From Diphasiastrum complanatum (taxonomy: Eukaryota; Streptophyta; Lycopodiopsida; Lycopodiales; Lycopodiaceae): DNA of 64,000 nt. The DNA is taken from the NCBI GenBank assembly GCA_029204225.1, contig CM055095.1, positions 21,805,252 through 21,869,251 on the forward strand, given 5' to 3'. The notes under the pieces were generated by a model. That model was not told where the DNA came from. It was given only the letters and a program-made list of their open reading frames with translations, and did no database searches. Below are positions 39,684 through 49,840 of the stretch, in pieces. Position 1 is the stretch's first letter, and the number at the start of each line of letters is the position of its first letter. The position numbers were made by a program, and so were the translations under genes.

Positions 39684-41907
39684 GCTCCCTCTTAAAGTGT
39701 GTATTTTCCTGATTCCCAAGCTGCTCTCTATCTTTCAAACATTGTCTTATCCAATGCCTTTGTAAAGATTTTATCTACCATTTGCTTTTTCGGCATGAAG
39801 ACGGTCTTCAGCTCGCGTCTTTCTTAACCAAATCCCTGATCAAGTAATACTTGATGGCGATGTGCTTTGTTGGGAATGAAACACTGGGTCTTTTGTCAGA
39901 TGAATAGCGAGCCCATTTTGTCTTCCATGGCCTTGATCCACTTGTCCTTGTGTAGTGGACAATTGATGTCTTCTTTATAAGTCTGTGGTTCACATCTGAA
40001 TCCACAAAATTCTTCCTAAGCAGAAGATGAGTTGTCAGGTATGTATCTGACTAGTGCTCTTCTTTGTCTTGCAGATCTCCTTGGAGATAATACAAGCTCA
40101 ACAACTACTTTGCCTTTGTCCTGTCTGTTGATAGTGGGACCTCGTTGTATCGCTGGTGTAATGGGTACTCCCCATATGTCGGTCTGCTCATCATCGAACT
40201 ATCATTTAGTTCAGCTGAAATTTGAGTATCTTCATCTGGATGCTCAAGGTCTGCTCCCTCTATCGATGTGGGTAGGTCATAGTACTGTCTGTTGAGAACT
40301 TTGTAGCTGATGGGATCTTCCTCAGCCATTGTTCTCGTCTCATCAAATTTGACATCTCTGACATTCTTCACTTCATTGGTTTCAAGCATGTATACTCTGT
40401 AGTATGCAGCGTGTATATCATAGCCAACCAAGAATCCTTGATCCACCTTTTTGTCCAGCTTTTTCCTCTTCTTGTCTGGTATGTGTGTGTATGCTACACA
40501 TTCGAAGATCCGAACGTGAGCTAGATTGGGCTGCTTCTCCACCATACCTCATGTGGGGTAGTGTGAGCAATGCTCGACTTGCTTGAGCAGTAGCTACTGC
40601 TTCAGCCCATAATGATCTTGATGCCTTGGAGTAGGCCATCATTGATCTTGCAGCGTCCATGAGAGTCATGTTCTCCTCTCTGCTACACCGTTATGCTGTG
40701 GTTTATAGGCTGCTATCTTCCTATGAAGAATACCATGACTTTTACAAAAGTTGGTAAAACGGTTGGAGATATATTCTCCTCCCCTATCAGTCCTGATATG
40801 CTTGACTTTCCTTTCAGTCCACTTCTCATCCCAGTTCACATATTCTATAAACTCATCAAGAGCTTCAGAATTGTTTGGATGAAATAGACAATGGCAAACT
40901 TACTGTAATCATCGATAAAGGTGATGTAGTATCTTGATCCTCCAACAGACAGTACATTAAAGAGTCCACATATATCTGAGTGTATCAGCTCCAGAAGTTT
41001 TGTCGCTCTGAAGAAATCCTTCGTGAAAGGTGTACGTGACATTTTCCCTTTGTTGCATGCATCACAAGGTGTCAAGTTTGTGTCCTTGATGTTTCACTCC
41101 TATGAATGTGTTATACTGGCTTGCTTTGTATAGTGCCAATGGGTTCATATGGCATAGTCTCTTGTGCCAGAGAATGTTTGTAGACTCATGGACTTGGTGA
41201 GCCTGCTCTGTTGGTAGGCGTACCTTCAAGTGATACAAGTTTTCTCTTCGTCTGCCTTGTGTGATGAGCGTACTAGAGCTGGCATCAATAGCATTGCATT
41301 TCTAATCTGTGAATGTCACACACATGTCTGCATCGGCTATTCTAGCAACTGATAGCAGATCTTTCTATAGTGTCGGCACATACAAGACGTCGTCCAGTCT
41401 TCTGCCTCTACCATTGGTGCTGAGCCATAGTGCTCCAGTGCCGTTGACTTCATGTCGCGATCCATCTCCTAGAAAGATATATATCTAGAGGAGTCAGTTT
41501 GTTGAAAGTCGACGATGGCTCTTGAGTCAAGAACTATGTCTTGAACATCAGATGTGGATGTTGCACATATATCAGTGCATAGGTAAGCAGTGGAATTTTT
41601 GCTAGCTCGATCTTCAGCCATCTTTGAGGATTCAGGCTCCTCCACGAATGATGTGCTATTTGTGCTTTCCTTTTTGCTCTGCGTTTTTTTGTTCCTTGGA
41701 TTGTCGTAGCAATTCACGGCTACATGACCTTTCTTATGACAATGTATACACTCAATCTTTGGATTTAGCCAGCATTTATTCATTGTGTGGTTGTCACGTC
41801 TGCATCTCTCGCATGTCTTCTTATCATTGCCTTGCTATCTGTTCCTTCCTTTTGATCTGCTTTCTTGGGTTCCCTACTTTTGCTGGTTCTGATCTGTTCT
41901 CCTCGTC
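39684..41907 (-). pseudogene. Decayed copia pol: gag knuckle, integrase, RNase H end
   Basis: Read leftward: zinc knuckle CIHCHKKGHVAVNC (about 41.74 kb); integrase ACNKGKMSRTPF, LLELIHSDICG and YYITFIDDYSKFA (41.07-40.85 kb); ASRSLWAEAVATA (about 40.6 kb); FECVAYTHIPDKKRKKLDKK and QGFLVGYD (about 40.45 kb). It then jumps to RNase H-end sequence FPTKHIAIKYYLIRDLVKK and, in other frames, the ADIFTKAL-like tail, ending at a purine tract beside the LTR. The reverse transcriptase is missing, a deletion near 39.9-40.1 kb. Many stops. Confidence 0.75.
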
Positions 41908-42693
41908 GACTGTTTCCCAGATCAAGGTCGGGAAACAACTCCTGAGCAAGATTCCAACAGTGGTATCAGAGCCAGAAGGCTTAATCAAAACCAATAGGCT
42001 TAATCAGAACCTCGTCACTGAGACTATGACTTCCATTCACAACATCCAATCAAAGATATGCACAGTACTTGAAGCAGACGGATCGGACTTTCTTGCTTGG
42101 AAAGTGAAGACATCGCTAATCCTAAAAGGAAATGCATTATGGCCATGGGTGGATGGCACGGAAGAGATGCCAACCAACACAGGCAAAGATCTTTGGGAGT
42201 GGAAAGAGAAGAATGACAAAGCAGTAGTTGTCATCTCCTCTTCCAATGAAGACAACATTACCCTTGACCTCGCATCAATCTCTAACGCTAGAAAGATGTG
42301 GGATACACTCATCAGCAGATTTCAGACCAAGACACGAAATTAGATAATGCATCTAGAAGATCAACTTACCTGTCTAAGATGGGACGGCAAAGATCTCACT
42401 AGCTTCATTAGGAAGATGAAGAACCTCCTCCTATTGCTACACAACATTGGGGCAGAACATGCAGTCTCACAAGAGAAGTAGCTCAATTACCTGCTACGCT
42501 CCTTACCGAGATCATTTCAAACAACCCAGACATTGCTGGCTAAAGATCCTACTATGACCTTCAACAAGGCAATCATTGACATCAAAGAAGAAGTTGAAGC
42601 TAGAGAGCACTATGACTATAGGAACAAGTCTAATCAAGCTCTATATAGCAACATAGACCGGTCGAAGAAGAAGAATCAACCTAAGACACTACT
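41908..42693 (+). pseudogene. Copia primer site and gag N-terminal part, inverted block
   Basis: A partial LTR end (GGGAAACA...GATTCCAACA) is followed by the primer site TGGTATCAGAGC (from about 41962), then gag: KICTVLEADGSDFLAWKVKT, LDLASISNARKMWDTLISRF, and after an in-frame TAG a continued LTCLRWDGKDLTSFIRKMKN and RSKKKNQPKTL. This is the N-terminal and middle part of a copia capsid protein, ending just before where the zinc knuckle should follow; that knuckle is on the other strand at 41.74 kb. The block therefore looks inverted within the same element. Confidence 0.7.
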
Positions 42694-43142
42694 TGTTTCC
42701 CAGATCAACGCGTTGGCATGAGAGAGGTGTTCTCTTCTCACGAAAGGAACTAGCTACTGCTAGATCTATCTTTCTTCCTTGATACGCGCCTCACTGAGTG
42801 CTGCATTCAGGATTCTCTTTCTGTCTATCTCTCTGTATGTTTGTCTCTGATCCAGGACATATATCATGCTGGAGTAGATTACAAGATTGATTAGCTAAGA
42901 TTAAGCTAAAACATCTATTTAAGCATGTTTGTGTTAACGTAACATGGCGGTGGTGGAGCATGATAGTTTGAAAAAACTGCATGCCCGAGTAGTGGAGGTC
43001 CGATGGTTCGTCCATGCCTGATAGTTCGTCCTCACCATTGATGCTTGGAAGTGTCGGCCTAACCCGAAATGTCGGCCAACTGAAAAAAAAAAATACAAGA
43101 AAAAATACTAAGACTTTAAAGTAGAAACACAATGTTTCTTCA
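42694..43142 (-). repeat. Copia LTR, right copy (partial 5' LTR of the minus-sense element)
   Basis: 449 bp from TGTTTCCCAGATCAACGC to AATGTTTCTTCA, matching 39055-39683 minus its duplication. It lacks the outer ~410 bp present in the left copy, lost at the junction with the inverted gag block. Confidence 0.75.
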
Positions 43143-44026
43143 CCTACCTATGATCTACAAAGACTATTTCATGGTATCCATTATCTTAGATAGTGGATCA
43201 GGCGTAAACATAATGGCTTTGTCACTAGCAAAGTCATGGAGTTTCACCTAGTTAGATCTACCATGGTACAATGGTAGATCAGAGAGTCACCGACCTTGCC
43301 GGATATTTATCAAATATCCCTGTACGTATTGTAGGCATCAAATTCACCATTGATTGTGTTAAACTAGATCTCCCAAAAGATGTACATACATACAAATGCC
43401 TTCTTGGTACACCTTGGCTACAAATGGCAGGCGTCATTCAAGATTGGAAGCGCAGTAAGATAACCTTTGGCAATAATGAAAAGCGAGTCGTCGTTGACTC
43501 CATAGGCCACATTCAGCCAGCCAAGGTTTATGATGACTGGTCGTCCACAACCTATGACGCATCCTATAGTGTTCCTATCATGCCAAAAGGACACTATATG
43601 CGCTCAACTAATATCATCAATTGGGGTCACGCCTTAGCCATAGTAGACTGTGATGACTCCAACAGATGCCTCATAGAGACCATTGAAGAAGACACCCATC
43701 TCATACTGTCTTCTACTAACATTGAGACACCCATCATTCCTCTGATGATGATAGATCCTATTTCCATAGCTTGGTGCCCCGAAGAAATTATTGTTTCTAC
43801 AGCCCATGTTTCGAAAGATGGAATTCTTTCGATGAATGATGAGAAACTGAGTGACGAACAAGTCCTCAACTATCTCGATAATAAACGATTTGCACCTAAA
43901 ATGATCCCAAAGGAGATTAAGTCCCCATCAGGGGTGGATAGTCTTCTGTGGAATAAGGATCGTAATGACGATCCATCCGGATTGGTTTTATTTTTTTTAT
44001 TTTTTTATTCTAAGAATAAGCTCTAG
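43143..44026 (+). pseudogene. Ty3/gypsy aspartic protease and downstream spacer
   Basis: Continues the gypsy frame after the copia insertion. The protease active site DSGSG starts at 43189 (ILDSGSGVNIM). After one frame change near 43260 the frame runs GYLSNIPVRIVGIKFTID and YKCLLGTPWLQMAGVIQDWK, the typical flap/LLGTPWL strand of gypsy proteases, then a spacer with EKLSDEQVLNYLD. It ends in a T-rich tract; no RT of this copy follows in the window. Confidence 0.75.
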
Positions 44027-44209
44027 ATGTAAATATGTGGTAAATGGACAGTGCTTAGATGTTGGTGTTTGTTATGGAACCAAATTGCATAGTATTCAGA
44101 TGATGGGTAGTGTAAAAAACTTGGTTGATGGCATAGCTAAAAGTCTACTCAAAGACTCAGTTGACTTTCAAGGCAGGTACTCGGCTCGATTGAGATGACA
44201 AGTCCAAAT

Positions 44210-44280
44210 GGCTCGGTTGAGAGTTGATGTCAGGACTCGGTTGAGATTTGATGTTAGGACTCGGTCGAGATTTGAGAGTA
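44210..44280 (+). repeat. 24-bp tandem repeat, three copies
   Basis: Units near 44210, 44233 and 44257 of the form GGACTCGGTTGAGATTTGAT; looser GACTCGG copies continue to about 44410. Confidence 0.75.
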
Positions 44281-44902
44281 AGAGTTGTAAGCTAGGTGCT
44301 CGGCTCAGTCCAGTGATGAAGCGTGAGGACTCGGCTAGGGATGTAAGCTCAAGACTCATGCAAAAACAGAGTCATGGACTCGATCGAAATGAGAGTGACG
44401 GACTCAGTTGCGCTGGGAGCGTGAACTTTCAAGAATGGTTTGGTGCACACAGATAATGCATGTTCGATTGGTTTGTGTCTGTGTGCAGGTGGCAACGGTG
44501 CCAAATGCTCACTGATTTCTCATTAGTGAGGAGCATTTCTTTGTGTAGGTTCAATAATGCTTGGTAGCTTAATCATTTGGCGTTATTTACTTTGTTTCTT
44601 AATGTCTGTTACCAGACTCTTGTGGATCGTTCTTGTCACTTAAAGTCTTGGTTACCTTCCATCAAAAGGTGGCTCACTCTACTTTATTTAAGAGGGGTCT
44701 ACAACATTTATTACAATTGCCTAGAAGTACTAGCTCCTACATGGTCATTCCATCTCTTGGGATTCACCATGAAGCTCACAAGATTTCGAACTGTCATTCT
44801 AGCTAGCATTTCTCGGCTCTCATTCTCATCCTTCTCTTCTTCCTCAGAGACCTCCTCGGTCTAAGGTGAGAGGTGCTCTTGGAATAGCTTTAGCCCAACA
44901 TC
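44281..44902. other. Unassigned sequence before the copia RT relic
   Basis: Loose GACTCGG motifs to 44410, then no recognisable coding or repeat signal. Confidence 0.3.
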
Positions 44903-45703
44903 TTGGGGATTCTTCAGAATCAGCCAACAACAAAAGACACTAAGAGGATGCTATCCCGAGAATTTGAGATGACAGACCTAGGAGAAGCGCATTATTGTCT
45001 CGGGATTCATATCCATAGAGACAGAAGTAGAAGGCTTCTATACATCACCCAGCATAGGTACTTCTATAATTTGCTGACGAAATTCAATTTCATGAATTGC
45101 AAGTTTGTACATAATCCCATGGATCCAGGCCTAAAATTGTCTAAGGAGCAATGCCCTTAGACCAATGAAGAGAGCTCAAAATGAAGGGATATCCTTATTA
45201 ATCAATCATTGGATCCTTGATATATGCAATGATCTCTACCAGGCTCGATCTTGCATACGCCATCAGCTCCTTGAGCCAATACATGGCCAACCCTTGTATG
45301 ATCTACTGGAAAGCTCTTTTCAGAGTAATTAGATATGTACGAGCTACCATTTACCTTTGTATCTGCTATGGTGATGTCGATTCATCCGATATCCATACAC
45401 TTCATGGACACAGATACAAATTGGGCAGGCGATCACACCAGAAGATCGACTTCTCAAAATATATTGCAGCCTCTCAACCTACTAAAGAGACAATTTGGTT
45501 GAGAAATTTATTGTCTGATATTGTCCTTAGACAATCTTCTCTAATGATTATTCAGTGCAACAATCAGAGTGCTATTGCATTATTGATCAATCCTAGATTT
45601 CACTCTAGGAACAAGCACATCTACAAAGGGTTAAATCAGGAAGCACACGAGAATTTTTGTGCTATCTTGAATCTCAAAATCAAGGCATTCAAGGATTCAG
45701 ATT
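44903..45703 (+). pseudogene. Copia reverse transcriptase C-terminus and RNase H relic
   Basis: Shows LSREFEMTDLGEAHYCLGIH, the copia RT thumb, then MISTRLDLAYAISSLSQYMA, YWKALFRVIRYVRATIYLCI, and RNase H pieces YIAASQPTKETIWLRNLLSD, IIQCNNQSAIALLINPRFHS and RNKHI. Stops at about 45160-45180 and loss of the SDSDWAG block show decay. The 3' end runs into a G23 run at the place of the polypurine tract. Confidence 0.75.
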
Positions 45704-45726
45704 GGGGGGGGGGGGGGGGGGGGGGG
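45704..45726 (+). repeat. Poly(G)23 tract
   Basis: Twenty-three consecutive G. It occupies the position of a copia polypurine tract (the intact element at 61370 has AAGGGGGGG there) and could fold as a G-quadruplex. Confidence 0.9.
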
Positions 45727-46130
45727 AGGTTGGATTTCTATCCTCTCCATCCCTTATCTCATTACTAATCTAGATCCATTCATTAGTTGTTGTAAATACT
45801 TGTAGTCACATACTCTGCAAAAATACACTTGTTTTCTGACAGTCTACAGATATACAAAGGAATCGATGACAGTGTCCTGACGACCCAGTCGACACCGACT
45901 ATTCACCCCTTTCGACAATTCGGCCTACCTCCACTATTCGTCGGACACATCAACTACTCATTGGACACCGACTATTTGGTGGACATCCGACATTGACAAT
46001 TCGACTTTACCAATTAGGCGTATATCACTATCAACTCCAATAGTTGACTCAAACAATCGGTGGCTCAATAGTACCTTCATCACAACCGAACAAAATCTCT
46101 AACAGAATCAGATACTGTCCGAAGACGCCT
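45727..46130 (+). mobile_element. Probable 3' LTR of the copia relic
   Basis: Follows the poly(G) tract. It contains repeated CGACTATTC / CCTCCACTATTCGTCGG text like the CCTCCACTACTCGGGC and GACGAACTATC motifs (in minus sense) of the copia LTRs at 39.5 and 43.0 kb, suggesting a related family. Right boundary not defined. Confidence 0.4.
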
Positions 46131-47289
46131 GCCAACAACACATAGTGCCTTAATTCTAATTGTAAAGTACAAATTAAGCATTCTTTTAATTAGTTAGCCA
46201 TGTGTATATATATATATCCAACAACTTATCAGTTGCTAGGTTAAGCTCAATAGACATTGTAGTTTGATATGTGGTTTTGGCACAAATAATAGCACTTTGA
46301 CAGATGTTTCTAGTCGCTGGGACAGCACGCTACTAATGATTCATAAACACACGAAATATGTGTACACTTGTGGGTGTGATTGATTGCAACCATCTGTCTC
46401 TCGTAATACTTGTTGGACAGCGATGCAATGCCTATCTCAGTTTGCATTTGAATGGTTGTTTATAGCACAAACTTGTGGTTTTGTTCTTGCCTACCATCGA
46501 TGTTGGACAATGATGGACTTGCTTCAAACTAGTTTTCATTTTTTGGTTGGCTTAGTGGTAAACTATCGCTGATGGACATCGACCAACTTACGGTTTGTCT
46601 TGACTACACTCATGCCAATTTCCATGACCATTCATAGAATGAATGAGGACTTCCATAGTGGATAAAATGTATGTGCTTTTACAGCTGTTGATGAGACTCA
46701 TGCTTGAGTATTCATTTTGATTCAAAATGCATCCACTGATCCAGGTATGTATATGGCAAACACTTCTATGACTAAAGAAATAGTAGAATATATGCAAGGC
46801 CACCTTCTAAAACTAGCATAAAGAGCAATTTAGATCCAAAACTACTTGTTTCTGTATGATGCAATTTATGACTCTATCCTAAGACTTGTGCAAACTTATG
46901 GCAATAAATAGACCCGAAGCTGTCAATAACCATTTCCCAAAGGAGACGTCTTTGAAACAACCATGATTTTTTCATAGGATTCTTTCACAACAACTATTCA
47001 GGTTAGTGCTTTAAACATAATTCGGTTGTTGTATCACAAACATTAATGTGGTTGTAGCTACAAACATGGACTTGGTAACGTAATGAATAGGATGTTATTA
47101 AGTAAGGCACTGGACCTACCTTGCCTACATTCAAAAATAGCAAAACACTGAACTAATTCCGGTTTTTTGCTCACACCTCATAGAATAAGATAATACATGT
47201 GATTGTTTTTCACCTACGTCCCATTGAAATATAATAATAGGTAATAGCCAATGTAACATGTGTTGATAACCTAATCGCTCTTAAATGGA
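46131..47289. other. Unassigned non-coding sequence
   Basis: No coding region. Three GGACAGCGATG / GGACAATGATGGAC / GATGGACATCGACC pieces at 46413-46585 recall the hairpin motif of the 10.5-kb array. Confidence 0.35.
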
Positions 47290-48065
47290 TTTGTGCAAGA
47301 GACCATCACATTCGTAGGGATTGGAACGACATGGATTTGCCCTAGTTCTATTGTGAATGTAGGATAAAACGCTTGGCCAAGTATAAACGCACACAGGTGT
47401 GGTTTTGATTCTAAATTAAAACACGATTAGAATTTAAAACGTATAAAACAAAGAGATAGTTGTCGTGCTCTTGGGAAGCATAAATATGCTCAAGGGTTAC
47501 GAAAACGGTAGATCACCTGCGCTCTATACGATAGGTACAAGTATCGGTATGGCATGGATTTGCCCCTATACTTGCGTACTAATCCATGCTATCCCTTGTT
47601 TATGAGATGCAATCTCTTTAGCACAGCTAGTTTTCAGTACATAATGAATAAACTCACACAAAGATATGGACCAATACCAAGAGACTGATTAGAATGGCGG
47701 AATGCCTTGATACGGTGAGGATAAGGTTTGGCCTATCGCTATAAGTCACATTACGTAGGAAAGACTGGACTATATAATTTCATTAATACTGCAAATTGTC
47801 AAGTTGGTAAACTTATTTTGTACATGGATAACAATTGACATATAACAACTAACATTCAGCGTTGACACCTATCTTTCTCATTGTCCTAACTTGCTCGGTT
47901 TTGTGTGGTTGGATGGTGGCAGGTACCAACTGGATGTCTTGAAATAAGTTTTGCTTTATGGTGTGAGTATTGTATACTTTTTTAGCTATGTTTTTCCTTG
48001 TTGGTTTATGAATAAAGGGTTTTAAAAGGTTTGGTCTTGACTTGTCAAGAGGAGCTATGTTCTGT

Positions 48066-48068
<3 letters not shown>
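47290..48068 (+). repeat. Unclassified dispersed repeat, copy related to 17.5-18.0 kb
   Basis: Shares GGATGGTGGCAGGTA, GTTTTGCTTTATGGTG and CATGGATTTGCCC runs with the 17.5-kb copy. Its right end contains TTGGTCTTGACTTGTCAAGA, matching 28566-28590 in reverse complement, just before a CT tract. Confidence 0.5.

Positions 48069-48148
<80 letters not shown>
48069..48148. repeat. (CT)40 microsatellite
   Basis: About 80 bp of CT at the right edge of the repeat copy. Confidence 0.97.
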
Positions 48149-48152
<4 letters not shown>

Positions 48153-49840
48153 AATTGCACTTTAGAGCGAAGATCATTGCAATTTATCTGAAAAATAAAT
48201 GCTTGCATTAAAATTTTGGCTTCAATAGTATCTCAAAAAAATCAAATCACTATACAAGACATTTATGAAAAATGTCTCAGGTTGACTCTAATATGAAAGA
48301 AAGTCAAGCAAAAATATCTTTCTAGATTCATAGCCAACCAACCTCATGCCAGGCTACTTTTACATTCACCTTTCTAGTTTTGAGCTCAAAGTAGGCCATC
48401 CTACCACTAGTTTAGGCGCAACTCCTATTCATTTTATTATTTATGATCTTTTCAATGTTTTAGTTATTCCTCCATCTAATTGGAACTACATGTTCACATA
48501 TGAGCAAAAGGGCCTAAATTAATCACAATGTGATGAAGGTTGCACGAGGAATCAGATTGAATCCAAGCTAGCACTTAATATCAACTTATAATCTCAATTC
48601 TTACTTATACTGGCAAGGGTTGTGCCCCGTTGGTGGGGTCGCACCACCATCCCCCACGGCCATATGCCCCCACCTAGGCCCCGAGAGAGGCCCAACGGCC
48701 CTAAGTGGATGCACGCTTCCCATGAATTGCACCTTGGCGCCAACTCTCTCTTTTCTACACATTTTGTATACTTGTGCATAATATAATACTATTGAGGTTG
48801 GTTTTGTTGTGAAAAGAAAAGAGATAAACCTTCTTCCAAGATTCAAGAAACAAGCTCACACTCATATACTACAACCAAAACTACCCTTCTTCTTTGACAA
48901 AAGTACATCACAATATCAAGATTGCATGCCCTTACAATAGCTATTTTCGGCATTTGGCAAAGCCCGCCATCTTCCCCAAGAAAGCCATCTTGAATAAGCA
49001 CAGAGTCATAAAATATAGTAGACTTCCACTCAGCTCTTAAAAATCTCCAAACAAATCCAATTTTCAGCTATATGGTCATCTTTGTACTGTCAACCATATC
49101 TTTTGGATGTCTACGTTTAGACTGGATCTATGCTAGTGAAACCTTTAGTCTGGCAAATCCAGTCTTAAAGCCCAAAACTTTCTATAATAATTGTTATGTC
49201 ATGTCCTTTGCATGTGGCTGAGTGGAATCTAACTCCAAATCTCAAAGCAAGTACAAATGATGTTAACCAGCAGGCCACTTATGGAGGACCAAAGCCCAGA
49301 AATTAGAAAACAGATACTGAAGAATAGAGTTGAAATATCAACTGAAATGCTAACAAATTTGCAATGACATAAAAGAAAAGCATTCAACTTACTGGTAAGT
49401 TCAACAAAGCACGAGAGTAGGAAAAAATATACAGTTTCTATTGAGGCAGAGTATTAATAATGTTCAAAAAATTTCTTGAGCATAGGACTATTGACTGCCA
49501 TTAGTTGATTTCACAGTTCTGAGCCATTTCTTCTGCTTCTTTATAGTGATAGATATGGATAGTACAGCTTTTTGTAGCATTTCAAGAACTCAATAAATAA
49601 TATGTTACAATGCATTCTTTGACATCAGGCTTGTCAATTGTGCAATATGCGAGCCTAGGACGGCGGCCGCAGGCTTTTTGCACTGCAATAGCATTCATGG
49701 CTGCTTCACTGCAGTCTACACATCGCTCAAGCATCTGGAAATATTAATTTGGTGCACTGCTCATAGGCAGTTAGAAAGATGATTGTCCAGTTCACCTGAG
49801 GCAACTGATCGTGGGATAAAGCATCAAGAAGTGATTGATG
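48149..49840. other. Intergenic, downstream of the thioredoxin-like gene
   Basis: No coding region. A GC-rich block at about 48615-48735 (GTTGGTGGGGTCGCACCACC...) stands out from its AT-rich surroundings. The part nearest 49840 should contain the 3' untranslated region and poly(A) site of the thioredoxin-like gene. Confidence 0.35.

Larger units (their letters stand above)
38646..43142 (-). mobile_element. Ty1/copia element inserted in the gypsy protease, internally deleted and rearranged
   Basis: A 4.5-kb insertion bounded by CCTAC duplications. LTR-related sequence occupies both ends (38646-39683 and 42694-43142). The minus-strand interior carries decayed gag zinc knuckle (CIHCHKKGHVAVNC), integrase and RNase H end but no reverse transcriptase. 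A block at 41908-42693 holds the primer site and gag start on the opposite strand. The outer left end reads TATTGGG where TGTTGG is expected, consistent with one mutation. It is the younger of the two nested elements but itself old. Confidence 0.75.

Noticed and set aside
48594-48846. GC-rich overlapping minus-strand frames
   Set aside because: No domain; the frames reflect a GC-rich block, not a conserved protein.
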